A DNA stretch of 45,123 bases, taken from assembly GCA_946499275.1 (NCBI GenBank), contig CAMMRL010000016.1, positions 1 through 45,123 of the forward strand. Reading direction: 5' to 3'. Position numbers and translations under genes: made by a program. Positions 6,704 through 15,323 of the stretch are shown here, in pieces. Source of the DNA: an uncultured Clostridia bacterium (GTDB taxonomy: Bacteria; Bacillota; Clostridia; Oscillospirales; Acutalibacteraceae). Under the pieces are notes generated by a model. It was given only the letters and a program-made list of their open reading frames with translations, did not search any database and was not told where the DNA came from. Position 1 is the first letter of the stretch, and each line of letters opens with the position of its first letter.

Positions 6704-8905
6704 ATGTTTGAAAACTACAAAGTATTTGAAACCACGCTGGCCGGCCGTCCCCTGGTGGTCGAAACGGGGAAAATCGCCCAGCTTGCCAACGGTTCCTGCC
6801 TGATTCGCTATGGCGAGACGGCGATCCTCTGTACGGTTACCATGTCTGCTAAACCCCGCGAAGGAGTGGATTTCTTCCCCCTTTCCGTGGATTATGAAGA
6901 AAAATTGTATGCCGTGGGCAAAATCCCGGGATCCTTCCAGCGCCGCGAGGGCCGTCCAAGCGAGAAGGCCATCCTGACCTCCCGCGTGATCGACCGCCCG
7001 ATCCGCCCGCTGTTCCCGAAGGATATGCGCAACGATGTGTCGGTGGTCTGCACGGTGATGAGCGTGGATCCCGATTGCCCGCCCGAGACCACGGCAATGA
7101 TCGGCGCGTCCATTGCAATTTCGATTTCCGAAATTCCATGGGACGGCCCGATTTCCGGCGTTGTAGTGGGCCTAGTAGATGGCGAATATGTCATCAACCC
7201 CACCGCGGAGCAGGAAAAGAAATCGGAGATGCATGTGACCGTCGCCTCCACGGCCGACCTGGTCGCGATGATCGAGGCCGGCGCGAACGAAGTGGACAAC
7301 GACACCATGTTTGACGGCATCATGGCGGGCCATGCCGCCAACCAGCAGATTGTGGAATTTATCAAAGGGATCGTGGCCGAGATCGGCAAGGAAAAGATCC
7401 CGTTTGAATCCAGCGATCCCGACCCCGCGATGTTCGAAGCGGTGAAGGAATTCGCCATCGAAAAGGTGCGCGCGGCGCTGGACACCGACGATAAGCGTAT
7501 CCGTGACGAACGGCTCCTGCCGGTGTACGACGAAGTACATGCCCGTTTTGACGAGGAATATCCGGAGCAGGCCGCCATGATCGACGACTGCCTGTACAAG
7601 CTGCAGAAGTACGTCGTCCGCCGCTGGCTGCTGGACGACGGCAAGCGGGTGGACGGCCGCGGCATCGACGAAATCCGTCCCCTGGCCGCTGAAGTCGGGT
7701 TGCTGCCCCGTGTGCATGGGTCGGGGCTGTTCACCCGCGGCCAGACGCAGGTGCTCACCACCGTCACCCTCGGCTCCTCCGGCGACGCACAGCTGCTGGA
7801 CGGCATCGACGACGAAACCAGCAAGCGGTATATGCACCACTATAACTTCCCGTCCTATTCCGTGGGCGAGACCAAACCCTCCCGCGGCCCCGGCCGGCGC
7901 GAAATCGGCCACGGCGCCCTTGCGGAGCGCGCCCTGCTGCCGGTGATTCCGTCGGTAGAGGAATTCCCCTATACCCTGCGTCTGGTGTCCGAAGTGGTGT
8001 CCTCCAACGGCTCCACCTCCCAAGCGTCGATTTGCGGTTCCACCCTTGCTCTGATGGACGCGGGGGTGCCGATCAAAGCGCCGGTTGCCGGTATTTCCTG
8101 CGGCCTGGTGACCGAGGGCGACCGGTTTATGACCATGGTGGACATCCAGGGCCTGGAAGACTTCTTCGGTGATATGGACTTCAAGGTGGGCGGTACCCAC
8201 AAAGGCATCACCGCCATCCAGATGGACCTGAAGGTGCACGGCCTGACCCCGGCGATCATCAAGGAAGCGCTGGAAAAGACCTATAAGGCCCGTTTGTATA
8301 TTCTGGACGAAATCATGCTCAAGGCCATCCCTGCCCCGCGCGAGGAACTGTCCAAGTACGCGCCCAAGATGCTCAGCACCAAAATCGACGTGGATAAAAT
8401 CCGCGAGGTGATCGGCAAGGGCGGCTCGGTCATCCAGAAGATCCAGACCGAATGCAACTGCAAGATCGATATCGAAGAGGACGGCAACGTCTTCATCTCC
8501 GCCCTCAACAGCGACGATGCGAAGCGCGCCCTGTCGATTGTGGAAACCATCGCGAAGGATCCGGAAATCGGCGCGATCTATAAGGGCCGTGTAACCCGGT
8601 TGATGACCTTCGGCGCGTTTGTGGAAATCGCCCCCGGCAAGGAGGGCTTGGTCCACATCTCCCGTCTCGACGTGAAACGGGTGGACAAGGTGGAAGATGT
8701 GGTAGCCGTCGGCGACGAGGTCTTGGTGAAGGTAACCGAAATCGACGAGCAGGGCCGTCTGAACCTCTCCCGCCGCGATGCGCTGATCGAGGTGGAAGGG
8801 CTGACCCCGGAAAACACGGTGTCGGATTCCCCCCGTCCCGCCCGCCGCGAAGGCGGCTTCCGCCGGGAGCGCGGAGAAGGCGGCAGCCGTCCGTCCCGCC
8901 GCTAA
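6704..8905 (+). CDS. pnp: Polyribonucleotide nucleotidyltransferase (PNPase)
   Basis: PNPase is a trimeric 3'-5' phosphorolytic exoribonuclease, central to mRNA decay. The 733-residue product shows the complete architecture: a first RNase PH domain (from MFENYKVFETTLAGRPL), a helical linker domain, a second RNase PH domain starting near DGKRVDGRGIDEIRPL and containing FFGDMDFKVGGTHKGITAIQMDLK, a KH domain with VIGKGGSVIQKI, and an S1 domain (AIYKGRVTRLMTFGAFVEI...KEGLVHIS). The tail is rich in Arg and Gly (RREGGFRRERGEGG), probably an RNA-binding extension. The ATG at 6704 follows GGAGG at 6692-6696. The oligoribonucleotides it leaves are substrates for NrnA, encoded upstream. Confidence 0.97.
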   Translation: MFENYKVFETTLAGRPLVVETGKIAQLANGSCLIRYGETAILCTVTMSAKPREGVDFFPLSVDYEEKLYAVGKIPGSFQRREGRPSEKAILTSRVIDRPIRPLFPKDMRNDVSVVCTVMSVDPDCPPETTAMIGASIAISISEIPWDGPISGVVVGLVDGEYVINPTAEQEKKSEMHVTVASTADLVAMIEAGANEVDNDTMFDGIMAGHAANQQIVEFIKGIVAEIGKEKIPFESSDPDPAMFEAVKEFAIEKVRAALDTDDKRIRDERLLPVYDEVHARFDEEYPEQAAMIDDCLYKLQKYVVRRWLLDDGKRVDGRGIDEIRPLAAEVGLLPRVHGSGLFTRGQTQVLTTVTLGSSGDAQLLDGIDDETSKRYMHHYNFPSYSVGETKPSRGPGRREIGHGALAERALLPVIPSVEEFPYTLRLVSEVVSSNGSTSQASICGSTLALMDAGVPIKAPVAGISCGLVTEGDRFMTMVDIQGLEDFFGDMDFKVGGTHKGITAIQMDLKVHGLTPAIIKEALEKTYKARLYILDEIMLKAIPAPREELSKYAPKMLSTKIDVDKIREVIGKGGSVIQKIQTECNCKIDIEEDGNVFISALNSDDAKRALSIVETIAKDPEIGAIYKGRVTRLMTFGAFVEIAPGKEGLVHISRLDVKRVDKVEDVVAVGDEVLVKVTEIDEQGRLNLSRRDALIEVEGLTPENTVSDSPRPARREGGFRRERGEGGSRPSRR

Positions 8906-8938
8906 AACAACCCATTCCTGCAAATTGTAGAATCCCAA

Positions 8939-8973
8939 ACGTCGGCAGGCATCCAAGCCTGTCGGCGTTTTTC
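8939..8973 (+). terminator. Rho-independent terminator of pnp
   Basis: A 12-bp stem with two G-U wobbles (8939-8950 with 8957-8968) and a 6-nt loop is followed by TTTTTC. Confidence 0.85.
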
Positions 8974-9046
8974 TTGTATTTATGCATGTATTGTCAGCGG
9001 ATCTGTACAAAGGGAGTGAAGGTTTCCGACAAGCCGCCGGTTTCGC

Positions 9047-9074
9047 TTGAAAAGCATTGCTTTCATACTATACT
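9047..9074 (+). promoter_or_regulatory. Promoter of the XRE regulator gene
   Basis: TTGAAA (9047-9052), a 16-bp spacer and TATACT (9069-9074). The -10 region lies in the repetitive sequence CATACTATACTATGTATTA, which could also serve as an operator for the regulator it drives. Confidence 0.55.
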
Positions 9075-9107
9075 ATGTATTAAAAAGGCGGGTCAGGGGG
9101 ACGGCTT

Positions 9108-9407
9108 ATGGAACGGACACTGGGGGAAAAATTAGCGGAACTGCGAAAAAGCCGGGGACTGACGCAGCATCAAGTGGCGCAGCAGCTGAAGATAACGGCC
9201 GCCGCCGTCAGCGCTTACGAACGGGATGCGAACCAGCCCTCCCTGGCGATACTCAAAAAATTCACGGAATTGTACCGTGTGTCGGCGGATTTCCTTTTGG
9301 GGATCGATACGCGTTCCAGTCAGGAATGGGTCCGCAAGGGGGAGGAATTGATGTGCCGTCTGCAATTGTTTACGCAGGACTTTAGCCAATACATAAAATA
9401 TTATTAA
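9108..9407 (+). CDS. XRE/Cro-family helix-turn-helix regulator
   Basis: A 99-residue DNA-binding protein. Residues ~5-62 form a classic XRE domain: LGEKLAELRKSRGLTQHQVAQQL, then the recognition helix AAAVSAYERDANQPSL and the ILKKFTELYRVSADFLLGID segment typical of small Firmicute repressors. The remaining ~35 residues have no domain I recognise and end in an aromatic stretch (YIKYY). The ATG at 9108 follows CAGGGGGA. It has its own promoter and terminates just before the promoter of the AT-rich two-gene unit, so it is a candidate regulator of that unit. The target is not known from sequence. Confidence 0.85.
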   Translation: MERTLGEKLAELRKSRGLTQHQVAQQLKITAAAVSAYERDANQPSLAILKKFTELYRVSADFLLGIDTRSSQEWVRKGEELMCRLQLFTQDFSQYIKYY

Positions 9408-9423
9408 TATAAAATATTTTTTA

Positions 9424-9452
9424 TTGACACGTTTAAAGGGCGGGAGTATAAT
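9424..9452 (+). promoter_or_regulatory. Consensus promoter of the AT-rich two-gene unit
   Basis: TTGACA (9424-9429), a 17-bp spacer and TATAAT (9447-9452), a perfect vegetative promoter. About 100 nt of AT-rich leader follows before the ATG at 9557. Such a strong core promoter would suit repression by the adjacent XRE protein. Confidence 0.78.
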
Positions 9453-9556
9453 TAAATTACAATATTTATAAAAATGAAATGAGGAATTTTTTCATATTGA
9501 ACCGAATAGACTCATGAAGTAGAATTCGTATCGTCGTTACGTGAAAGGAGTATTTC

Positions 9557-10000
9557 ATGAAAAAATTAATAGGTAAAGTTGATTTTTTTGGTTATTTATT
9601 TAGTGTATTGTCGATTGCCTGTCTTCCGTATTTTCTTTATCTATTTCTTCAATATAAAACGTTTGTTGAAAACTATAACCTATTTCCCGTGCTGATCGGC
9701 CAAGTGATTGTACTGCCTTTATTTTGTGTTGCTCTCAGCTACTCCCTGCTTTGGTGGTGCAGGAAGTTCCTGGACATTTCCATAAATAACGGGATTGTAA
9801 AGCGCTGCCTGATTGCCGCATCAATTTTTCTGTTTATTGCTTATTATGCTCTAACGGCCGGCTATTTAACGGGATGGCTCAATTTAAACGGTTTTTTCAT
9901 TTTTATGATGGAACATTCCTACGTATTGTTCCCTGTCGGGATTCTTTTCTATTTGGGCCTTAAAGAAAAAGCTCAAGGGGAGGTTGAGAGAAAAGGATGA
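9557..10000 (+). CDS. Small integral membrane protein, unknown function
   Basis: A 147-residue protein with four predicted membrane segments (~residues 11-32, 44-66, 81-105 and 114-136) and a short charged C-terminus (LKEKAQGEVERKG). No family was recognised. The ATG at 9557 is preceded by GAAAGGAG. Codon use is visibly AT-richer (many TTT, ATT, AAA codons) than the surrounding GC-rich genes, suggesting acquisition from elsewhere. It is followed after ~90 bases by the secreted-protein gene and shares its promoter, so the two may act together at the cell surface. Confidence 0.7.
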   Translation: MKKLIGKVDFFGYLFSVLSIACLPYFLYLFLQYKTFVENYNLFPVLIGQVIVLPLFCVALSYSLLWWCRKFLDISINNGIVKRCLIAASIFLFIAYYALTAGYLTGWLNLNGFFIFMMEHSYVLFPVGILFYLGLKEKAQGEVERKG

Positions 10001-10091
10001 TTCTAATGGAGTAAGAAAAATGGTTTACAGTATAGGGGCGGATAATTATAATTTCCGATTCTTTATACAAATTGAAAGGGTGTTTGGAAAA

Positions 10092-10811
10092 GTGAAAAGA
10101 AAGATATTCTCTTTAATCGTATCCGCGTGTATGGTCGTATTCGCTTCCTATCCGTCATGGGCGGCCCCGGCACCTGTTCAAAATGAGCCGGATTTTCAAT
10201 TATATGAGATGGCGAAAGGGGCGGATATTACCCTTTCCGACGGCGTGGTCACGCTGCATAAAATAACGCCGTTAAATAGCTTTCAAACGCGCGGCCTGGC
10301 CGGGACTGAGGTTGTTCAAACCTTTGCTTCCGAAGCGGCGATCGTAATTCCTACGTCGGATGAACTAACGGGAGAAGAATTGTATGAAAATCTTTTAAGG
10401 GCCACCGAAGGACATTATTATGAAGATACAGATTCAAGTTTGTATTGCACCGGTTTTTCTACCGTGATCTATTCATCCAAGACGGTAAATAACAAAACCT
10501 TCAAATCCATCACTTCTATTACCGGAGGATTCCGTGGCGGCGGTAGCGGCGCCAATCTGACAAGCGGTGTAAAAGTAGAGGGTCAGTACATAACTTTCGG
10601 CCAGTGTGGTATGACTGAGAGCGATGGGTACCTTTCCTTTACTGGGGATGACCGGTTTGATGGGGACGAAAGAAATTGGACGACGAGTTTCAACTTTAAA
10701 TCCTGGGTTCCGGTTTTTCCAAGCTATGGGGCGTTCATGAATTGCAGAACGGAAATTCATCTTGGCGGCCGTGGAAGCTGGGAATTTGAGTTTGTAAACA
10801 CCGTTTTTTAG
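10092..10811 (+). CDS. Secreted protein of unknown function
   Basis: A 239-residue product starting at GTG 10092, with GAAAGGG upstream. The start was chosen because it gives a clean signal peptide: KRKIF, a hydrophobic core SLIVSACMVVFASY and a likely cleavage after SWA or SWAA, before APVQNEPDF. The mature part is rich in Thr, Ser, Gly and beta-strand-like stretches (FSTVIYSSKTVNNKTFKSITSITGGFRGGGSGANLTSGVKVEG). It has two Cys near the middle (CTGF, FGQCGM) and one near the end (MNCRTEI). I recognise no catalytic motif. Composition is AT-richer than neighbours, like the membrane gene before it. It could be a surface or competition-related protein, but nothing here proves that. Confidence 0.68.
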   Translation: MKRKIFSLIVSACMVVFASYPSWAAPAPVQNEPDFQLYEMAKGADITLSDGVVTLHKITPLNSFQTRGLAGTEVVQTFASEAAIVIPTSDELTGEELYENLLRATEGHYYEDTDSSLYCTGFSTVIYSSKTVNNKTFKSITSITGGFRGGGSGANLTSGVKVEGQYITFGQCGMTESDGYLSFTGDDRFDGDERNWTTSFNFKSWVPVFPSYGAFMNCRTEIHLGGRGSWEFEFVNTVF

Positions 10812-10836
10812 CAATAGAAAATTGAAGAACGTTCGC

Positions 10837-10871
10837 GACGGCTGCAAGTAAGGCTTGCAGCCGTCCTTTTT
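10837..10871 (+). terminator. Rho-independent terminator of the AT-rich unit
   Basis: A perfect 12-bp stem GACGGCTGCAAG (10837-10848) with its complement (10854-10865) and a 5-nt loop, followed by CTTTTTA. Confidence 0.9.
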
Positions 10872-10927
10872 ATTTTTACGCGCAGCGGTTATACGGCGCG
10901 GTTTTGTTTATTCTAATACCGGGGAAT

Positions 10928-11015
10928 TTAACCCAAGCTTAACAGGTCGCCCCGAATTTTAACAGAATATAAAATCCGCTTAACACAAAGCTAACAAACC
11001 ACCGGTAAGATAACA
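10928..11015 (+). promoter_or_regulatory. Array of TTAACA-type repeats upstream of pstS, candidate PhoB/PhoP boxes
   Basis: Six hexamers lie on the same strand: TTAACC 10928, TTAACA 10939, TTAACA 10959, TTAACA 10980, CTAACA 10991, ATAACA 11010. Start-to-start distances are 11, 20, 21, 11 and 19 bases, close to one or two helical turns. Bacillus PhoP binds direct repeats of TT(A/T/C)A(A/C)A-like hexamers at about 11-bp spacing. The response regulator that would bind is encoded at 16298. TATAAA at 10968 is a possible -10, but promoter placement is uncertain. Confidence 0.7.
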
Positions 11016-11106
11016 CACGAACCAAGAGAAAAGATTAGGATGAAGCAAAGCCGTCGCACGTTTTTTAGGACGGAGGACGGTTTTGGCGAGAAAGGAATGG
11101 ATCTTC

Positions 11107-11979
11107 ATGAAAAAATTGGCCAGCATTCTTTGCGCCGCCGCGATGACCACGGTAATGTTCGCCGGCTGCAGCAGCACCGAAGTGGGCGGCAATTCCAGCA
11201 CAGGCTCGACCGGATCGGGCGACGCTGCCCAAACCCTGAGCGGCGACCTGAAATTCGCCGGTTCCAGCTCCATGGCCGATATCATGGCCGCCTTGGGTGA
11301 AGAATTCAAAGCCCAGCATCCGGATGTGACCATCACGGTAGACCAGCAGGGTTCCGGTTCCGCGATCACCGGCCTGAACGACGGTACCTGCCAGATCGGC
11401 AACCTCTCCCGCGCCGTGAAGGACGAAGAGAACCCGGACGGCAAATACGAAGTGATCGAAATGGCGATCGATGGGATCGCGGTGGTGGTTAACCCGGCGA
11501 ACGGCGTGGCGGATCTGACCATGGACCAGATCGCGGGCATCTTCAAGGGAGAAATCACCAACTGGAAAGATGTCGGCGGCGCGGACGGCCAGATCCTGGT
11601 GGTCGGCCGTGAAGAAGGCTCCGGCACCCGCGACGGCTTTGAAGAAATCGTCGGCGCGAAGGGCGAATGCAAATACGGCGTACAGCTCAAGGAAACCGGC
11701 GACGTCGTGTCCAAGGTGGCTTCCGAAGAAGCGGCGATCGGCTATATCTCCTACGCTTCGGTGAACGATCAGGTAAAGGCCCTGAAGGTCGGCGGCGTGG
11801 AAGTGTCCGACGCGAATATCGCGGACGGCAGCTACAAGCTCCAGCGCCCCTTCGTCCATGCGTACCGCAAGGGCACCGACGATGAACTGGTGAACGCTTA
11901 TATCGAGTTCCTCAAAACCGACAAGGCGCAGGAGCTGATCAAAGCGGACAAACTGATCCCGGTGGAATTCTGGAAGTAA
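11107..11979 (+). CDS. pstS: Phosphate ABC transporter substrate-binding lipoprotein
   Basis: PstS captures inorganic phosphate outside the membrane and passes it to PstCA. The 290-residue product has a lipoprotein signal peptide ending MFAGC with lipidated Cys21, a Ser/Gly-rich linker, then the PstS core: FAGSSSMADIMAALGEEF, VDQQGSGSAITGLNDGTCQIGNLSR, VEGxEG-type EEGSGTRDGFEEI and the C-terminal QRPFVHAYRKGTDDELV segment. The SGT and TRDGF blocks belong to the phosphate-binding site. The ATG at 11107 with AAAGGAATG upstream is preferred over the earlier TTG at 11083. It is the first gene of the pst operon and follows the repeat array at 10928-11015, implying induction by phosphate starvation. 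Confidence 0.95.
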   Translation: MKKLASILCAAAMTTVMFAGCSSTEVGGNSSTGSTGSGDAAQTLSGDLKFAGSSSMADIMAALGEEFKAQHPDVTITVDQQGSGSAITGLNDGTCQIGNLSRAVKDEENPDGKYEVIEMAIDGIAVVVNPANGVADLTMDQIAGIFKGEITNWKDVGGADGQILVVGREEGSGTRDGFEEIVGAKGECKYGVQLKETGDVVSKVASEEAAIGYISYASVNDQVKALKVGGVEVSDANIADGSYKLQRPFVHAYRKGTDDELVNAYIEFLKTDKAQELIKADKLIPVEFWK

Positions 11980-12131
11980 CAAACGGTCCATCCCCGAAAA
12001 GGCGTTGCTCAGAAAACCTCTCCCTTTCAGGCAGCCCTTCCCCCCAGCTTTCCGAACGGTTATCCCGCATCCTTTTTCGGGCGTTCGGGTGAATGTGCAA
12101 ACGAGTGCTCCGGGTAACGGAAATCCCCGTC

Positions 12132-12163
12132 GGTCTCGCCGTGCCAGTGGGTGCGGCGAGACC
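12132..12163 (+). promoter_or_regulatory. Stable hairpin between pstS and pstC
   Basis: GGTCTCGCCG (12132-12141) pairs perfectly with CGGCGAGACC (12154-12163) across a 12-nt loop. There is no U-tract (ACCTTTGGG follows), so it is more likely an RNA-stability or processing element that keeps pstS message more abundant than pstCAB than a terminator. The rest of the 264-base gap shows no gene. Confidence 0.5.
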
Positions 12164-12243
12164 TTTGGGCTGTCTGTTCGCCTGGGCCGGCGTCGGAAAC
12201 AGGGAGAGCATCCTTTTTCATCTCGGAAAGGACAGAGAATCCA

Positions 12244-13593
12244 ATGGAAAATATCCTGGAAAAAACCATGAATAACGAGGGGAAGCGCCGTCGGGCCCTG
12301 CTGAGACAGCGCTGTTTCGCTATCGCGTCGGCGGTGATCGCCCTGGCGGGCGCAGCGATGTTTTTCCTGCCGTTCGTCACCTTCCATCTGGGAAAAACCG
12401 CGTATACCTTTACTTCCCTGCAGGTGGTTACCGGCTTTATCAACGTGAATGGGACGCCCGTCACCCTTCCGCTCCTGGCCAAAATCGCCGCAGCGGCGTG
12501 CCCGCTGGCGTTTTTGGCGGGCGGCGTGCTGATCCTTCTGAAAATGCCGCGGCTGGCCTCCGGCGGGTTTATGCTCGCGGCGCTGGCCCCGCTGGTGGTG
12601 ATGATGACCGGCAACTCGATCAGCTCCACCTTTTTGGATCTGGGGGTCAGCCGGGTGGAGATGTCCTACCATGTCGCGATGGCGGTGATGCTGGTCGCCG
12701 GCCTGGTCGCCGCGGTGCTGTCGATGAGCACCAAGGGCGTGGACCGGCTGGCGGAGGCGGTGTTTCTGGTTTTCGCCTGTATGTCGGTGGGCGCGGTGAC
12801 GATCATCACGATTTATATGATCGCTGCGGGGACCCCGGCCATCGCGGAAATTGGGCTGGGCAACTTCCTGTTCGGGACCGAATGGGCGCCCTCTTCGGGG
12901 AAATACGGGATTTTGTATATGATCTTAACCTCCGTTTTCGGGACGCTGGGGGCGATCCTGATCGGGGTGCCGATCGGGCTGTTCACGGCGATTTTCCTGG
13001 CGGAGCTGGCACCCCGCCGCCTAGCCGGGATCGTGCGCCCGGCGGTGGAACTGCTGGCGGGCATCCCGTCGGTTATCTACGGCTTTTTCGGTATGATCAT
13101 CATCGTCCCGGCGATCAAGGCGGTGTTCCCCAACACCTTCGGGGACAGCCTGCTCGCTATGATCCTGATTCTGGCGATCATGGTGCTGCCCACCATCGTC
13201 AACGTGTCGGAAACCGCGCTGCGCGCGGTGCCGGTCTCCTATAAAGAGGCGTCCCTGGCGCTGGGGAATACCCACATCGGTACGATTTTCAAGGTGCTGG
13301 TTCCCGCCGCCAAATCGGGCATCCTCGCCGGGGTAATCCTCGGCGTGGGCCGCGCGATTGGGGAGACGATGGCCGTGATCATGGTGTGCGGCAACGTGGT
13401 GCAGTTCCCGCAGCTTCTGCAGAGCGTCCGGCCCCTGACCGCCGGCGTGGTGCTGGAGATGAGTTATTCCTACGGTCTCCACCGCCAGGCGCTGTTCAGC
13501 ATCGGGCTGGTGCTGTTCGTCTTCATCATGATCGTCAACATTTCCTTTACCCTGATTTCCCGGAGAGGAGTGAAGATCGATGGCCGCGAATAA
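12244..13593 (+). CDS. pstC: Phosphate ABC transporter permease PstC with extra N-terminal membrane module
   Basis: One half of the membrane channel for phosphate import. Residues ~165-449 are ordinary PstC: LFGTEWAPSSGKYGIL, the permease fold, LLAGIPSVIYGFFG, SYKEASLALGNTHIGTIFKVLVPAAKSGILAGVILGVGRAIGETMAV (the EAA-type loop that docks PstB) and a final helix. PstC is normally about 300 residues; here residues 1-160 add four extra hydrophobic segments (~24-47, 77-99, 106-122, 142-161) of unknown role. The ATG at 12244 follows AAAGGACAGAG. It overlaps pstA by 14 bases. Confidence 0.93.
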   Translation: MENILEKTMNNEGKRRRALLRQRCFAIASAVIALAGAAMFFLPFVTFHLGKTAYTFTSLQVVTGFINVNGTPVTLPLLAKIAAAACPLAFLAGGVLILLKMPRLASGGFMLAALAPLVVMMTGNSISSTFLDLGVSRVEMSYHVAMAVMLVAGLVAAVLSMSTKGVDRLAEAVFLVFACMSVGAVTIITIYMIAAGTPAIAEIGLGNFLFGTEWAPSSGKYGILYMILTSVFGTLGAILIGVPIGLFTAIFLAELAPRRLAGIVRPAVELLAGIPSVIYGFFGMIIIVPAIKAVFPNTFGDSLLAMILILAIMVLPTIVNVSETALRAVPVSYKEASLALGNTHIGTIFKVLVPAAKSGILAGVILGVGRAIGETMAVIMVCGNVVQFPQLLQSVRPLTAGVVLEMSYSYGLHRQALFSIGLVLFVFIMIVNISFTLISRRGVKIDGRE

Positions 13594-14500
13594 TGTACAG
13601 GCGATGAACGCCGCCGGGCATCCCAGCCTCCACCGCAGCCGCCGGCGGGTCAAGGACCGCGTGCTGGCGGGGCTGATCTACCTTTGCGCCGCGGTTACGG
13701 TCTGCGTGCTGGTCGGGCTGATCGCCTACATCCTGATCCAGGGCGTACCTTATATCTCCTGGGATTTCCTGAGCACCTCCTATTCCGCGCGGGATAAATC
13801 CCTCCAGGGTATCCTGCCAATGATTATTAACACGTTGTATATTGTTGTAATTACTCTACTAATCGTTACCCCTGTCGGCCTGTCGGCGGCGATTTATCTC
13901 ACCCAATACGCCAAGCAGGGCCGGCTGGTTAAGGCGATCCGCTTTACGACCGAGGTGCTGTCCGGCGTGCCGTCGATTATTTTCGGCCTGTTCGGTTATA
14001 CGGTATTCTGCGTGATGCTGGGGATGGGCGTCTCCATCCTGGCGGGCTGCCTGACCATGAGCATCTGCATCCTGCCCACCATTATCCGCACAACGGAGGA
14101 ATCCCTCCTCGCCGTGCCGGACAGCTACAAGGAAGGGGCCCTCGCCCTGGGGGCGGGGAAACTGCGGGTGGTGCTCGGCATCGTGCTCCCCTGTGCGATG
14201 CCCGGCGTACTGACCGCGCTGATCCTCGGCATGGGCCGGATCGTAGGGGAATCCGCGGCGCTGATTTTTACCTCCGGTATGGCGTACGATATGCCGAAGG
14301 AATTTTTCGGCCACATCCTCCAGAGCGGGCGGACGTTGACCCTTCACCTGTACCAGATGGCGAGCCAGGCGACCGACCCGGACGCATTCCATATTGCCTA
14401 CGCCACCGCGTCGGTGCTGCTGATCCTGGTTTTCTTGCTCAACCGGCTGGCCAGCCTGCTCTCCCGCGTGTTTGACAAAAGCGCCAAGGCCAGGGCGTAA
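13580..14500 (+). CDS. pstA: Phosphate ABC transporter permease PstA
   Basis: Second half of the Pst channel, 306 residues. After a basic N-terminus ([10 protein letters not shown]) come about six membrane segments, with [11 protein letters not shown], the conserved [17 protein letters not shown] block, and [52 protein letters not shown], the cytoplasmic coupling loop. The ATG at 13580 lies inside the end of pstC and is preceded by GAGAGGAGTG, giving translational coupling. pstB follows after 23 bases. Confidence 0.95.
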   Translation: MAANNVQAMNAAGHPSLHRSRRRVKDRVLAGLIYLCAAVTVCVLVGLIAYILIQGVPYISWDFLSTSYSARDKSLQGILPMIINTLYIVVITLLIVTPVGLSAAIYLTQYAKQGRLVKAIRFTTEVLSGVPSIIFGLFGYTVFCVMLGMGVSILAGCLTMSICILPTIIRTTEESLLAVPDSYKEGALALGAGKLRVVLGIVLPCAMPGVLTALILGMGRIVGESAALIFTSGMAYDMPKEFFGHILQSGRTLTLHLYQMASQATDPDAFHIAYATASVLLILVFLLNRLASLLSRVFDKSAKARA

Positions 14501-14523
14501 TCTTCCGGAAAGGACGAAAAACG

Positions 14524-15291
14524 ATGAGTGAACAAAGCACCGCCAAAATCGCGGTAAGCCATCTGGACCTGTACTATGGGGATTTCCATGCCCTGAAGGA
14601 TATCTCGATGGATATTGAGCGCAACCGGATCACCGCCTTCATCGGCCCTTCGGGCTGCGGGAAATCCACCTGCATCAAAACCTTCAACCGGATGAACGAC
14701 CTGGTGAACGGCTGCCGCATCACAGGCGAAGTGAAGATCGACGGGGAGGACATCTACGACCCCCGCACCGACGTAACCCTCCTGCGCCGCCGGGCGGGGA
14801 TGGTGTTCCAGAAGCCGAACCCCTTCCCGATGAGCATTTACGACAATATCGCGTACGGCCCCCGGGTGCATGGCGTCAAGAACCGCCGGAAGCTAGACGA
14901 GCTGGTGGAAACCTCCCTGCGGGGCGCCGCTTTGTGGGACGAGGTAAAGGACCGGCTCAAGGAATCCGCCATGGGGATGTCGGGCGGCCAGCAGCAGCGG
15001 CTTTGCATCGCCCGCGCGCTGGCCGTGGAGCCGGATATCCTGCTGATGGACGAGCCAACCTCTGCCCTCGACCCGATTTCCACCCTGAAAATCGAGGATC
15101 TGATGCAGGAACTCAAGCAGAAATACACCGTGGTGATCGTGACCCACAACATGCAGCAGGCCGGACGGATTGCGGACAAAACCGCCTTCTTCCTGCTGGG
15201 GGAAATCGTGGAGTACGATGACACGGTCACTATGTTCAACACCCCCCGCGACAAGCGGACGGAGGACTACATCACCGGCCGTTTCGGCTGA
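14524..15291 (+). CDS. pstB: Phosphate ABC transporter ATP-binding protein PstB
   Basis: ATPase that powers phosphate import through PstCA. The 255 residues contain Walker [10 protein letters not shown] (41-49), a Q-loop in [22 protein letters not shown], the ABC signature MSGGQQQR, Walker [13 protein letters not shown] and the switch His in [10 protein letters not shown]. The [10 protein letters not shown] sequence is diagnostic of PstB among ABC ATPases. The ATG at 14524 follows GGAAAGGACG. PhoU, encoded next, is thought to sense transport status through PstB. Confidence 0.97.
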   Translation: MSEQSTAKIAVSHLDLYYGDFHALKDISMDIERNRITAFIGPSGCGKSTCIKTFNRMNDLVNGCRITGEVKIDGEDIYDPRTDVTLLRRRAGMVFQKPNPFPMSIYDNIAYGPRVHGVKNRRKLDELVETSLRGAALWDEVKDRLKESAMGMSGGQQQRLCIARALAVEPDILLMDEPTSALDPISTLKIEDLMQELKQKYTVVIVTHNMQQAGRIADKTAFFLLGEIVEYDDTVTMFNTPRDKRTEDYITGRFG

Positions 15292-15323
15292 TTACGAAAT
15301 CGCTGAGAAAGAAGGAACGCCCC

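Noticed and set aside
7172-9010. 612-codon reverse frame opposite pnp
   Set aside because: It is the antisense shadow of pnp, with low-complexity His/Gly/Asp-rich translation; the GC-rich sequence keeps such frames open.
11065-12672. 535-codon reverse frame opposite pstS and pstC
   Set aside because: Antisense to clearly recognised genes and spans their intergenic gap without a plausible start or family.
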